Origin: Candidatus Peribacteria bacterium RIFCSPLOWO2_12_FULL_55_15 | Lineage (GTDB): Bacteria > Patescibacteriota > Gracilibacteria > Peribacterales > Peribacteraceae | DNA: 54,030 bases | Assembly (NCBI GenBank): GCA_001789045.1 | Contig: MFYG01000013.1 | Span: 12,016 to 66,045 of the forward strand | Direction of reading: 5' to 3' | Shown: positions 25,381-34,036 of the stretch, in pieces | Layout of the letters: each line of letters opens with the position of its first letter | Position numbering within the stretch: the stretch's first letter is position 1 | Notes under the pieces: model-generated | The model's database searches: none | What the model saw: only the letters and a program-made list of their open reading frames with translations | What the model was told of the DNA's origin: nothing | Program-made: the position numbers and the translations under genes

Positions 25381-27420
25381 ATGCCCGAAGAAACCATAAT
25401 CAATCCGGCCGCACCCGAACCACCTACCCCTCCTATTACTATCGCTGCAACGAAAAAAAAGCTGTCTCTTTTTGATCTCGATGCTGTTCTTGGCCTCCAC
25501 GAAAAAGCAGATCACGCACGGGAAAAAGGGAAACTCACACCCGAGGAACGACAGATTCTCAAACATTACCAGGAAGGGATCCAGAAAATGCTGGATATTA
25601 TCGCGCCAGCCGCCATGGATGTTCGCAAGAAAGACATCATCCTCAACGACACATACGTCAGAACACTCTACGTCTACAACTGGCCTAACTTCATCTACCC
25701 CAATTGGCTCGCGCCCCTCGTGAACTTCGATGCAAAACTCGACATCGCACACTTCATCTATCCGGCAGACAACAAGGCCATTATGCGCATGCTCCGGAAG
25801 AAGGTGACGGAAATTCGTTCTTCGATCCGTATGTTGGAGCAACGCGGCATTGTACGAGACCCAACGCTGGAGGCCGCACTCCAAGATGCAGAGGAACTAC
25901 GCGATCTCCTCGCTAGAGGGCAGGAAAAACTCTTCCAACTCGGGATGTATGTAACAATCTATGCAGACTCGGAAGAGAAAATGAAGAAATTCCAGACCGA
26001 CATTGAATCTATCCTCGGCGGCAAGCTCGTTCTCACAAAACCTGCCATGTTCCAGATGGAACACGGGTGGACGAGCACACTCCCGCTCTGCCTCGACGAA
26101 CTCGAAATCAACCGAAACATGAATACCTCTCCACTCGCTGCAAGTTTTCCATTTTCCAGCAGCGACTTTTCCGAAGATAAAGGCATCCTCTACGGCATCA
26201 ATCGCCACAATAACAGCTTGGTTATTTTCGACCGCTTCGACCTCCCGAATGCCAATGCGAATATTTTCGCGACATCCGGAGCAGGAAAATCCTTCACAGC
26301 GAAGATGGAACTGCTCCGGTACCTCATGACCGGAACAGAGATTCTAGTCATCGATCCGGAAAATGAATACACGAATCTCTGCGAAGCGGTCGATGGGACG
26401 TTCATTCCAATCTCCATCCAAAGCTCAGCGCGCATCAACCCTTTTGACCTCCCGAAAGCTATCCGCGGAGAAGAGGCATCGCCAGGAGAAGTCCTCCGCT
26501 CTGCCATCATCAGCCTCCATGGACTCTTCAAACTCATGCTTGGAACACTTACGCCTTCAGAAGAAGGTGTTCTCGACAAGGCGATCATTGATACCTACGC
26601 GCTCCACGGCATTACCATGGACAATGCGCTACAGGAAACACCCCCTCCAACACTCCATGACCTTGTCGATGTGCTCCTCACCACAAATGGGGGAGAAAAC
26701 ATAGCACGCACATTACAGAAATACACCACAGGAAGCTTCGCTGGCCTCTTCGATCAGCCGACAAACCTGGAACTCGACAGTCACATGGTCGTCTTCCAAA
26801 TCCGTGATTTGGAGGAACAGTTACGACCAATCGCCATGTACATCGTCCTCAATTTCGTCTGGAACAAGGTGCGCTCAGAATTCAAGCAACGCATCCTCGT
26901 GGTGGATGAGGCATGGAACCTCATGCAATACGAAGATTCCGCACGCTTCCTGTACAGCATCATCAAGCGCGCACGGAAATACTTCCTCGGAGTGACAACC
27001 ATTACCCAAGATGTCGATGATTTCGTAGAATCCCCTTATGGGCACCCTATTATTACAAACTCAGCCCTCCAGATCCTCATGAAACAATCCCCTGCAACAG
27101 TAGATAGCATCCAGAAACTCTTCTACCTCACTGATGGGGAAAAATACCTACTCATGAATTCCGATATCGGACAGGGGATTCTCTTTGCTGGCTACAAGCA
27201 CGTCGCAATCCAATTCGTCGCAGGACCAGAGGAAACTGCCCTTATCACCACTAAACCGCAGGACATCATAGAACAAAAACAACAAGCTCAACGCTCCATG
27301 GAACCTTCTCAACCGCCAATCCCAGAACCACCATCCAAACTAACAGCGCCCAATGGAGAAGAATCGGAACCACACCCAACCGAAGGAGAAGAGTCATCCG
27401 ACGGAACAACCGTCCAATGA
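25381..27420 (+). CDS. VirB4/TraC-type conjugation ATPase
   Basis: A 679-residue VirB4-family ATPase that would power a type IV secretion-like or pilus machine at the inner membrane face. The TraC/VirB4 N-terminal domain (residues ~20-230) precedes the Walker A site FATSGAGKSFTAK, the strand ILVIDPENEY, the Walker B ILVVDEAWNLM and the ITQDVDDF segment before the C-terminus. The first ~25 residues are Pro-rich and the last ~50 are acidic, Pro/Glu-rich. Start 25381 fits the promoter just upstream; the frame is open to a GTG at 25321. The 3' end overlaps the convergent DHH gene by 112 bp. Pilin-like genes (31542-32527, 45845) and PrgI/TraC genes (50151-51340) elsewhere in the window could belong to the same machine. 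Confidence 0.9.
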   Translation: MPEETIINPAAPEPPTPPITIAATKKKLSLFDLDAVLGLHEKADHAREKGKLTPEERQILKHYQEGIQKMLDIIAPAAMDVRKKDIILNDTYVRTLYVYNWPNFIYPNWLAPLVNFDAKLDIAHFIYPADNKAIMRMLRKKVTEIRSSIRMLEQRGIVRDPTLEAALQDAEELRDLLARGQEKLFQLGMYVTIYADSEEKMKKFQTDIESILGGKLVLTKPAMFQMEHGWTSTLPLCLDELEINRNMNTSPLAASFPFSSSDFSEDKGILYGINRHNNSLVIFDRFDLPNANANIFATSGAGKSFTAKMELLRYLMTGTEILVIDPENEYTNLCEAVDGTFIPISIQSSARINPFDLPKAIRGEEASPGEVLRSAIISLHGLFKLMLGTLTPSEEGVLDKAIIDTYALHGITMDNALQETPPPTLHDLVDVLLTTNGGENIARTLQKYTTGSFAGLFDQPTNLELDSHMVVFQIRDLEEQLRPIAMYIVLNFVWNKVRSEFKQRILVVDEAWNLMQYEDSARFLYSIIKRARKYFLGVTTITQDVDDFVESPYGHPIITNSALQILMKQSPATVDSIQKLFYLTDGEKYLLMNSDIGQGILFAGYKHVAIQFVAGPEETALITTKPQDIIEQKQQAQRSMEPSQPPIPEPPSKLTAPNGEESEPHPTEGEESSDGTTVQ

Positions 27421-28361
27421 ACACTCGACTGGAGCCGCCCCGGGACCGCAAATCCCGCCGCTCGCCGGTGCCCCCCTCCACGGAGACGACTTGCCATTGC
27501 ATTGACATCAATATCATCACGGAGTGTACGCAGCGATCCCTTCACCACTCCATCACGTTCCGAGAGCACGAGAGAAAACCGCATCCCAGGAACAGCATTC
27601 ACATAATCAATAGCGCCAGAGAGTTCCGAATACTCTGCTCCTGTGGAACGGAAATCCCCCTCCGTTACAGCGGAGATTGCCCCACCAACGTCCGAAATCG
27701 TAATTTTCTCGAGCACTCTCCCCCACAGACGAAGCGTACTAGGCTTCACCGTGCGGAAGACAGAACTTACAACAAGCTGATGTCGTGCACCGGAACGCAT
27801 AAGTTCAGAGACAGTCCGGTATACTTCCGCCGTCGTGTTGCTATGAAGAAGACCCCCGGTATCGGTATACACCCCCATGAGAAGACATGTTGCACTATCG
27901 GTATCAAGAGACCATGACCACTCCCTCGCAAGTTGAAAAACAATCTCGCACGTTGACGAAGCTGCCGGAATGATGATGTTCACTGTTCCAAAACCAGGAT
28001 TACTCACATGATGATCGATCAGGAGAACAGGAAAATCTCCACGGAAGAGTGAAGGGTGTTTCTCACTGTACCCCGTAAGCTTCGGCTCAGCACAATCGAG
28101 GAAAATCACTGCATCACCCGGTTGTGGGAGAAGGTCTGACCGAACACGCCAAACACCTGGAAGAAAACGAAACGTCTCCGGCACAGCATCAATGCAATGG
28201 AAGAGCACAGGCACATTCACAAGATGCTGCTCAAGAAGCAGACCCATACTTAGAAGCGAGCCGATAGCATCTCCATCGGGCGCACGATGGCAAATACAAA
28301 GCACACGCCTCGCCTTTGTGATCAACGACAGTGCCTGTTGTACATCGTGTGCGCGGATCAT
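27309..28361 (-). CDS. DHH/DHHA1 phosphoesterase (NrnA-like)
   Basis: A 350-residue bifunctional oligoribonuclease/pAp-phosphatase-type enzyme: HRAPDGDAIGS and FLDCAE for metal binding, the DHH motif in LLIDHHVSN, an MGVYTDTGGL segment, and the DHHA1 motif GGGHRRAAG near the end. Such enzymes degrade nanoRNA and 3'-phosphoadenosine 5'-phosphate. The last ~35 residues (Ser/Gly-rich) are encoded antisense to the VirB4 C-terminus, so this tail may be low in constraint. Start 28361 is one choice; an in-frame ATG at 28409 would add 16 residues. Divergent from fmt. Confidence 0.88.
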   Translation of the reverse strand: MIRAHDVQQALSLITKARRVLCICHRAPDGDAIGSLLSMGLLLEQHLVNVPVLFHCIDAVPETFRFLPGVWRVRSDLLPQPGDAVIFLDCAEPKLTGYSEKHPSLFRGDFPVLLIDHHVSNPGFGTVNIIIPAASSTCEIVFQLAREWSWSLDTDSATCLLMGVYTDTGGLLHSNTTAEVYRTVSELMRSGARHQLVVSSVFRTVKPSTLRLWGRVLEKITISDVGGAISAVTEGDFRSTGAEYSELSGAIDYVNAVPGMRFSLVLSERDGVVKGSLRTLRDDIDVNAMASRLRGGGHRRAAGFAVPGRLQSSVHWTVVPSDDSSPSVGCGSDSSPLGAVSLDGGSGIGG

Positions 28362-28453
28362 AGGGGAAAGACTCGAGGCTATGTCGAGTGAGCTCGAACA
28401 GCAATACATCTACGAAGAGTTGGTGTTGCTGTGATAGAAAAACTCATGTGCGC

Positions 28454-28459
28454 TACACT
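28454..28459 (+). promoter_or_regulatory. -10 element of fmt (leaderless)
   Basis: TACACT followed by 6 nt and then the GTG start of fmt. It helps decide the GTG as the true start, because the open frame continues 78 nt upstream. Confidence 0.5.
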
Positions 28460-28465
28460 GCATCC

Positions 28466-29404
28466 GTGAGTTCACTGTTCCACATCGTGTTTTGCGGAAC
28501 GCCGATCTTCGCTGTCCCCGCACTCAAGGCTCTCACGGAAGATCCGGCTTTTATTGTGGATCTCGTCATAACACAACCCGATCGTCCAGTGGGCCGCAAG
28601 CACCTCATGACATCGCCACCAGTGAAGATTGCAGCAGAGCAGCTAGGCTTGCCCATATTCCAACCACAGAACATCAACAAAGAATTGTTACCCTATCTCC
28701 ATTCTCCAGCCTTCGCCAAGGCTTCGGCCGGCAAGCAATTTTCAATGATCAATTTTCAATTTCTTGTTGTCGTCGCGTACGGCCAAATCCTCTCCAAAGA
28801 AATTCTTGACCTCCCACGCATTGCCCCAGTGAATCTCCATGCTTCGCTCCTCCCCAGATGGCGTGGCGCCTCTCCCATCGAACACGCAATCCTCGCAGGA
28901 GATCAGAAAACAGGAGTCACCATTCAGCGTATGGTAGAAACCCTCGATGCAGGACCGATCTTGGCACAGAAGACAATAGACATTGACCCACGGGAGACGA
29001 CTGAAACTCTCCGCCTACGCCTAGCACAGCTTGGTACGCTACTCCTTACTGAAACACTGAAAAATCCTCTCTCACCAACCCCACAAGAAAAAACCGGAGT
29101 AACCCTCTGTTACAAGCTCACACGGAATTCCGGCATCATCGATCCCAAGCAGATGACTGCGGTAGACCTCGATCGCCACGTGCGCGCACTCGCAGAAGAG
29201 CCTGGGATCCATTGCACAATTGATGGCTTCCCTCTCCGCATCCTTCAAACAAAAATTCATCCCTCCAAAGGGGCAATACCGCTCTCCTGTACAGAGGGAA
29301 CAACAGTGTACATTGCAAAAGTCCAACCACCCGGAAAAAATGGCATGACAGGGGATGCCTGGCTGCGTGGACACAGGAGAAGGAGACAACAATACTATGG
29401 GTGA
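28466..29404 (+). CDS. fmt: Methionyl-tRNA formyltransferase
   Basis: A 312-residue enzyme that formylates initiator Met-tRNA. Seen: FCGTPIFAVPALKAL, TQPDRPVGRK, the catalytic block PVNLHASLLPRWRGASPIEHAI (Asn, His) with later GVTIQRM and DAGPIL (Asp). GTG at 28466 is the start, supported by the -10 box 6 nt upstream and the family N-terminus. A palindromic repeat (28706-28736) is inserted in frame, adding AFAKASAGKQ and neighbouring residues between the nucleotide strands and the VVVAYGQIL strand. The C-terminal domain is short and ends in an Arg-rich stretch. Confidence 0.93.
   Translation: MSSLFHIVFCGTPIFAVPALKALTEDPAFIVDLVITQPDRPVGRKHLMTSPPVKIAAEQLGLPIFQPQNINKELLPYLHSPAFAKASAGKQFSMINFQFLVVVAYGQILSKEILDLPRIAPVNLHASLLPRWRGASPIEHAILAGDQKTGVTIQRMVETLDAGPILAQKTIDIDPRETTETLRLRLAQLGTLLLTETLKNPLSPTPQEKTGVTLCYKLTRNSGIIDPKQMTAVDLDRHVRALAEEPGIHCTIDGFPLRILQTKIHPSKGAIPLSCTEGTTVYIAKVQPPGKNGMTGDAWLRGHRRRRQQYYG
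28706..28736. repeat. GCCTTCGCCAAGGC-type palindromic repeat inside fmt
   Basis: CCTTCGCCAAGGCTTCGG plus CCGGCAAG, read in frame as AFAKASAGKQ. Related copies at 41031-41053 (glycosyltransferase) and 52623-52645 (S1 protein, read as SSAKATEDK). Confidence 0.75.
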
Positions 29405-29618
29405 TGTGGCAAGTACCCCATATACGGAGCACGTTGCCAAGGGGCAAGTTCTCGGACTCATCGAGAGCTACCACGATGGCACGTTCCGTCCCGCTCAACA
29501 GATCACACGGGCCGAAGCGGCAAAAATCATCTACATCATCATGATCAGCAACCCCGGAGTGAATGGGTACATTGTCCTACCTACACATGACTCTTCATCT
29601 CCTGGAATGCCTGAATGA
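29397..29618 (+). pseudogene. Orphan S-layer homology (SLH) domain fragment
   Basis: A frame of 73 codons encodes one SLH domain: DVASTPYTEHVAKGQVLGLI, then GTFRPAQQITRAEAAKIIY, the FRP and TRAEAA hallmarks of SLH repeats that bind pyruvylated wall polymers. Functional proteins usually carry three SLH repeats and a signal peptide; here there is one, with no signal, and a tail of 20 unrelated residues that runs into the convergent PUR-domain gene. It overlaps the last 8 nt of fmt. I read it as the remnant of a larger surface protein, though an expressed small protein cannot be ruled out. Confidence 0.6.
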
Positions 29619-29868
29619 ACTGATCAAGATCTTCGACATCGAACATTATCGTGGTCTTCTGCCCTCCACGAGACTTCTCCGAGATCTTGAAAAACTTCCC
29701 ATTCGACGACTGCTTAAGATCGACGTAGAACGTGCGCTGGCGCGCATGAATCGTAATAGAGTGTACGTCATCCGCAAACTGCCGCCCTTGTTGCGGGGCA
29801 CGAACGCTACTGGGAACACTATCATCGGAACTCTGCGAACCCTGAAGATCGGACATGGGATCGAACAT
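29581..29868 (-). CDS. PUR-alpha-like (DUF3276) nucleic-acid-binding protein
   Basis: A 95-residue protein whose second half, ITIHARQRTFYVDLKQSS...KFFKISEKS..., is a PUR-repeat/DUF3276 beta-sheet-plus-helix unit that binds single-stranded RNA or DNA. The N-terminal ~30 residues are Ser/Gln-rich and likely disordered. I place the start at 29868 because TACCCT ends exactly 6 nt before that ATG; an in-frame ATG 48 nt earlier lacks this. Such proteins are small regulators in CPR and Bacteroidetes; target unknown. Confidence 0.75.
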   Translation of the reverse strand: MFDPMSDLQGSQSSDDSVPSSVRAPQQGRQFADDVHSITIHARQRTFYVDLKQSSNGKFFKISEKSRGGQKTTIMFDVEDLDQFIQAFQEMKSHV

Positions 29869-29993
29869 AGAGAAAGGGTAAAAGAGGTAAAAAGCTCGCC
29901 CCCTTCGCCACTCCACTCACAGCAAACGCTGATCGGTATCGTGTGTACGAGAGCGTTCTCAGTGTAGCGGAAGAGCTCCTCCATGCAATGCCT

Positions 29994-31511
29994 CTAATCG
30001 ACCTTGGGGAAGAGAATTTCCGGCTCCCCCACCTTCTTCCAGTCTTTACACCCTCCCCACTGCTTCATTGCATCTGTCATAACAAACCCCTTTTCAAGCA
30101 TCTTGTCCGCATATGGCACCCCAAGCTGCACACTGATCTTCTGCGCGGTCCCTGGAATGAAGGGGAGAAGCATGAGAGAGATATGACGGAGCGATTCCGC
30201 AACGCCGCTCAAGAACTGCGCCTTTTTCTCTCCTATAAGCGCCCACGGCTTCCCCTCATCCACCGCCTTATTGAGACCTGCAATCATATGCATCGGAATG
30301 GCAATCGCCTCGGAGCAGGCAAAACGCCGAATCCGTTCAGTAAAGCTATGCCAGGTTTCATTGACATCACCAATCGAAGCAACGAGAGCACAATCATCTT
30401 TCTTTAGGAGAAGCAGAACGCGATTGAGCAAATTTCCAAGCTGATTTCCAAGTTTCGCTTGGTAAATTTCCCCAAACCTCTTCCAACTAAAATCACCATC
30501 ATTCCCCACAGGAATCTCATGCATAAGGTAAAACCGGAGGGCATCGACGCCGTACTTCTCGATCACCTCGACAGGATCCACCACATTCCCAATGCTCTTA
30601 CTCATTTTCTGCCCTTCGTTCGTGATGAACCCATGGATGAGGAGACGATGCGGCGGCGGCACTGAAAGACCAGCATGTTTCAACATCGCCGGCCAGATCA
30701 AGGCATGGAACCGGGCAATATCTTTGCCAATCACATGCGTCACTTCCGCGCCTTCCCACCATTCTTTTTCGTCATGACCTGTGAAGTATCCGAGTCCGGA
30801 GATGTAGTTCGTCAACGCATCGCACCACACGTACATCGTCTGCTCCGGATCACCCGGTACGGGAATGCCCCATGAAAGACTACTGCTCGATCGCGAGAAT
30901 GAAACATCCTCTAAACCCTGATCGATAAGCGATAGCGTCTCATGAGAACGGGCTATTGGAACGACGTGGTAACCATCCTCTCGCATGAGAAGATCTCGAA
31001 GCCACTTCCCTTCCCTCCTAAGTAGGAAAAACCAGTTCTCTTCACACACTTCCTCCGGCACCTTCTGATGATCAGGGCACTTCCCATCGAGAAGATCCTT
31101 CTTCGTCATAAACTTCTCACATCCGCTGCAATAGAGTCCTTTATATGTACGCTTCTCGAGTGCTCCACTCTTCTGCAAGCGCTTCCAAAGCTCCTGCACC
31201 GTCGGCCAGTGCATCGCATGATCCGTCGTCCGGATGAAACGGTCATAACTGATATGCAGCTGGTCATAGTGACCACGAAAAAGCGGCACATTCCGATCAA
31301 CGAGCTTCTGTGGACTGACACCTTCCCTATCAGCAGTCTGCTGAATCTTCACACCATGTTCATCTGTCCCAATCTGGAACCGCACATCGTCGCCACTTAG
31401 CCGCCACCATCGCGCGATGACATCCGCAAGAATCTTCTCCAGCACATGTCCCATGTGTGGAGGAGCGTTCGGATAGTCAATCGCTGTCGTGATATAGCGC
31501 CGCACTGCCAC
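29994..31511 (-). CDS. metG: Methionyl-tRNA synthetase
   Basis: A 505-residue class I synthetase. ITTAIDYPNAPPHMGHVLEK contains the HIGH-type motif (HMGH), KMSKSIGN is the KMSKS loop, and the zinc knuckle is YCSGC...KCPDH. The anticodon domain is helical and the tRNA-binding C-terminal appendix of the long form is absent, as in many short bacterial MetG. The first codon is GTG at 31511; a second GTG 6 nt later stands 6 nt after TAAGCT and might be the real start. The gene after it in the same direction begins ~125 nt away. Confidence 0.95.
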   Translation of the reverse strand: MAVRRYITTAIDYPNAPPHMGHVLEKILADVIARWWRLSGDDVRFQIGTDEHGVKIQQTADREGVSPQKLVDRNVPLFRGHYDQLHISYDRFIRTTDHAMHWPTVQELWKRLQKSGALEKRTYKGLYCSGCEKFMTKKDLLDGKCPDHQKVPEEVCEENWFFLLRREGKWLRDLLMREDGYHVVPIARSHETLSLIDQGLEDVSFSRSSSSLSWGIPVPGDPEQTMYVWCDALTNYISGLGYFTGHDEKEWWEGAEVTHVIGKDIARFHALIWPAMLKHAGLSVPPPHRLLIHGFITNEGQKMSKSIGNVVDPVEVIEKYGVDALRFYLMHEIPVGNDGDFSWKRFGEIYQAKLGNQLGNLLNRVLLLLKKDDCALVASIGDVNETWHSFTERIRRFACSEAIAIPMHMIAGLNKAVDEGKPWALIGEKKAQFLSGVAESLRHISLMLLPFIPGTAQKISVQLGVPYADKMLEKGFVMTDAMKQWGGCKDWKKVGEPEILFPKVD

Positions 31512-31541
31512 AGCTTACCTGCATACACCATGAGAGGAAGA

Positions 31542-31931
31542 TTAAGAAATTACATTCCCTAATAGATCACGGATTGCATTCATAATAGGCTCAACAGAGA
31601 GCGCAATAAATACTCCAATGAGCGCTATGACGGCCATTTTTTTTGCAGCAGCAACCTTGTCATCCTGTCCTTGCGATACAATTATCCGTATACATGCGTA
31701 GATAAAAACGCACACACCAACCCCTGCGGAAAAGTCGATAATGGAACTCACCACCTTCCCCAGAATATTTGACGATCCATCAGACACGATCATGCCACAC
31801 ATCCAGTCAGGAACCATTCCCCCACCGCAAATATTTCCACGGTATTTTTCCAACTCGCCTGCGACACTAGCGGCAGAGGTGCTGCGCGGAAGGCCGAGAA
31901 ACAAGAGCACTATATGAAACAATGTCCTCAT
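31542..31931 (-). CDS. VirB2/TrbC-like pilin protein
   Basis: A 129-residue protein with a signal peptide (ends near STSAAS), a Cys-containing luminal loop (ICGGGMVPDWMCGM) and two hydrophobic helices (about residues 60-80 and 98-115) separated by SQGQDDKVAAAKK. The pattern of signal, two TM segments and basic loop is that of T4SS pilin subunits. Its ATG overlaps the stop of the upstream pilin-like gene by one base (TAATG), so the two are translationally coupled. Confidence 0.75.
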   Translation of the reverse strand: MRTLFHIVLLFLGLPRSTSAASVAGELEKYRGNICGGGMVPDWMCGMIVSDGSSNILGKVVSSIIDFSAGVGVCVFIYACIRIIVSQGQDDKVAAAKKMAVIALIGVFIALSVEPIMNAIRDLLGNVIS

Positions 31932-32527
31932 TATACACCAAAGACAGTAAGAACAGCACCCACAAGCGTGCGTGCCACATTCACTATCACAGCTCCGGCA
32001 ATCGCCCACATAATCGCCTTCTTTGCACGATCGAACCCTTCAGGTTGTCCATGCCCCATGAGCATTCGAATCCCGGCAAAAATGATCACCGAGAGGAAAA
32101 TGACATTCATCGCATTCACCAGGATTTTCACGGCCCGATGAATAATACTCGCGGCTGTATCATCACCGACAAGTGGAGTCTCGGCAACAATTCCCACAAA
32201 TACTTGTGAGAGAATTGCGCCAAAAAGCCCCATGAGAGCATAGACAATCGCCCACTTCGCCTGAGTGGTTTTGGCATCATCACCCATGCTGATAAGCATG
32301 AGAATCCCACCCCATACAATGAAAAGAACCGAAAGTCCTACAGCCACTTCTAGGAGAAACTTTGCAATTTTCGGAAGGATTTCTACTGTCACTGTATTCG
32401 TATTCTGTGTATCACAGGCGCCAAAAGGTACTCCTTGACATAAACCTGCGCCAGCAATGACTGACATTGGAAAGAACGTAAGAACACAGGCAATCATGAC
32501 GCCGCTAAGAACAGTAAAAAATTTCAT
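31931..32527 (-). CDS. VirB2/TrbC-like pilin protein, longer form
   Basis: A 198-residue protein with a signal peptide (MKFFTVLSGVMIACVLTFF...), a short loop with two Cys (LCQGVPFGAC) and four hydrophobic segments in two similar pairs (residues ~55-80 with 92-115; ~138-158 with 172-195). Each pair has a GxxR/K-rich linker (GDDAKTTQAKW, GQPEGFDRAKK). It looks like a tandem duplication of a T4SS pilin unit. First gene of a two-gene unit on the minus strand. Together with VirB4 and PrgI genes in the window it supports a conjugation-type pilus or secretion apparatus. Confidence 0.75.
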   Translation of the reverse strand: MKFFTVLSGVMIACVLTFFPMSVIAGAGLCQGVPFGACDTQNTNTVTVEILPKIAKFLLEVAVGLSVLFIVWGGILMLISMGDDAKTTQAKWAIVYALMGLFGAILSQVFVGIVAETPLVGDDTAASIIHRAVKILVNAMNVIFLSVIIFAGIRMLMGHGQPEGFDRAKKAIMWAIAGAVIVNVARTLVGAVLTVFGV

Positions 32528-32577
32528 ACCACCAAATTATTTGTAGCATACAATGAGAAACAAGACACTGCACATCG

Positions 32578-32606
32578 TTGCGGAGAATTCTACCACGTCA
32601 TAGGAT
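32578..32606 (+). promoter_or_regulatory. tRNA-Gly(GCC) promoter
   Basis: TTGCGG (32578-32583), 17-nt spacer, TAGGAT (32601-32606), 11 nt before the tRNA start. Confidence 0.55.
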
Positions 32607-32617
32607 GCCACATGCAT

Positions 32618-32694
32618 GCGGATGTAGCTCAGTTGGCTAGAGCGTCGCCTTGCCAAGGCGAAGGTCGCGGGTTCGAACCCCGTCATCCGCTCCA
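32618..32694 (+). tRNA. tRNA-Gly (GCC)
   Basis: Acceptor GCGGATG / CATCCGC, D arm AGCTCAGTTGG, anticodon stem-loop TCGCC-TTGCCAA-GGCGA (GCC), T arm GCGGG-TTCGAAC-CCCGT, encoded CCA. Its 3' end is the left arm of a 34-bp perfect palindrome. Confidence 0.96.
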
Positions 32695-32720
32695 AGATGC
32701 GCATGCGCATCTTGGAGCGG
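32687..32720. repeat. 34-bp perfect palindrome covering the tRNA-Gly 3' end
   Basis: The last eight tRNA bases CCGCTCCA plus AGATGCGCA, followed by the exact reverse complement, centred between 32703 and 32704. No T run follows, so it is not a normal terminator. A second hairpin (32755-32781; GAGAGG-AAACC / GGTTT-CCTCTC) lies ~35 nt further on. Confidence 0.8.
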
Positions 32721-32801
32721 GCTCGCTACGCTCGCGTGACATTGTTTTGAATGAGAGGGAAACCTGCGGTTTCTCCTCTCAAACACTCCCTTCCCTTACG
32801 T

Positions 32802-32807
32802 TATAAT
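32802..32807 (+). promoter_or_regulatory. -10 element of tRNA-Gly(CCC)
   Basis: A consensus TATAAT 44 nt before the tRNA-Gly(CCC) gene; the -35 region (around 32779-32784) is weak. Confidence 0.4.
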
Positions 32808-32851
32808 CCTCCAAGTTGGTTTTCCTAAAGCTCTTTGTCTCCTCATATTCC

Positions 32852-32925
32852 GCGGGATTAGTACAGTGGCAGTACGCTAGCTTCCCAAGCTAGAGATGCG
32901 AGTTCGATTCTCGTATCCCGCTCCA
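32852..32925 (+). tRNA. tRNA-Gly (CCC)
   Basis: Acceptor GCGGGAT / ATCCCGC, anticodon stem-loop CTAGC-TTCCCAA-GCTAG (CCC), T arm GCGAG-TTCGATT-CTCGT, encoded CCA. Its last 13 nt recur at 34167-34179. Confidence 0.95.
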
Positions 32926-33068
32926 TCTGAAAAAGTACCTCTTTCAGCTCTACTAGAAGCCAAGAGAAAGTTCTAACGTCTGTGATTTCAGTGCACCATT
33001 TCCTCCATAAGTGGCAGAAAGAGGTTGGCTATTGCTGAGTAATTTTTTTACTGTAGATTGCTCCCCCT

Positions 33069-34022
33069 ATGCCAATGCCAAAGTGTTCTTTTGTGGGCAA
33101 TGCTCTGAGTGTAGAAAAACTGGAAGAGACACTGCCCATTATCTGCGATCAAGACACATCTTTTGATGCGCAGAAGTGGACGCAAGAGAATCCACTGTAC
33201 GGACACTGCGGTGTGGTCACTACCATTGCGCACGATCTCCTAGGCGGGAAGATCATTGAAGGATGGTTGAAGGGAAGTACACGGAAGGAGACCATGGATG
33301 CCATCTTTGATGGTAAGGGAGATCCGAAGAAGGAATATCTCCTCCATCTTTGGAATGAACGATCGGATGGCGAGCGGCATGACTTCACACGCAAACAGTT
33401 TGGAGACCACTATCCTGATCTCATCGGTGAACCCGTGACGCGAGAGTATGTCCTTTCCTTTGCACCAACTATTCAGCGGTATCGAACCTTGGCATGGCGC
33501 TTGTTCACACAAAGGTTTCCAACGATGCCACTCTCCAACGATCCCCTCTACGAGCAATGCTTTAGAGAGTCACTTCTCTCAGATTGTGAGAATATGCGAT
33601 TCGGGAGTGTTATTGTCCTCAACGGAGAGATTGTTGCCCGGGGAACAAATATGCGAAACAAACTCCTACAGTGTTGTGATCCAGTCTGCTTCCGCAGAAA
33701 CGTAAAGGTTCCATTCTGGTCTCCCCTTGGATGTGATCATGCAGAGGAGACAGCGCTTTGGAATCTCTTGAACGATGAGAAAGTTCCGAAAGATGCTCAT
33801 AAAGACTGTGACATCTACATTGCGGGGTTCAGTACGGATCATCGTCCATGGATGAAAGAGGAACCTAACCACACTTGTATGCGTTGTTCTCCTCAAATGT
33901 ATCGAGCAAAGGTTCGAAAAATCCTTGTCCCCGTAGAGGGGGATTGGGGAGAAATGACTCCGGAACAAGCGGTACAAACAGCAAAGGAGTATATGAGATT
34001 GGAAGAGCATAATCCGTACTAA
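33069..34022 (+). CDS. YunG-domain / cytidine-deaminase-fold fusion protein
   Basis: A 317-residue two-part protein. Residues ~38-115 match the YunG family (TQENPLYGHCGVVTTIAHDLLGG, then LWNERSDGERHDFTRKQFG). Residues ~150-315 form a CMP/dCMP-type zinc deaminase: GSVIVLNGEIVARGTN, the catalytic CDHAEE, and TCMRCSPQMYRAKV supplying the two zinc Cys (CxxC). The deaminase could act on a nucleotide, RNA or DNA base; substrate unknown. It lies alone between tRNA-Gly(CCC) and a 13-bp copy of that tRNA's end, so it appears to be a cargo gene. Promoter TTGCTG (33032-33037), 16-nt spacer, TAGATT (33054-33059). Base composition is more AT-rich than the core genes. Confidence 0.8.
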   Translation: MPMPKCSFVGNALSVEKLEETLPIICDQDTSFDAQKWTQENPLYGHCGVVTTIAHDLLGGKIIEGWLKGSTRKETMDAIFDGKGDPKKEYLLHLWNERSDGERHDFTRKQFGDHYPDLIGEPVTREYVLSFAPTIQRYRTLAWRLFTQRFPTMPLSNDPLYEQCFRESLLSDCENMRFGSVIVLNGEIVARGTNMRNKLLQCCDPVCFRRNVKVPFWSPLGCDHAEETALWNLLNDEKVPKDAHKDCDIYIAGFSTDHRPWMKEEPNHTCMRCSPQMYRAKVRKILVPVEGDWGEMTPEQAVQTAKEYMRLEEHNPY

Positions 34023-34036
34023 CTTTCCATGCCCCA

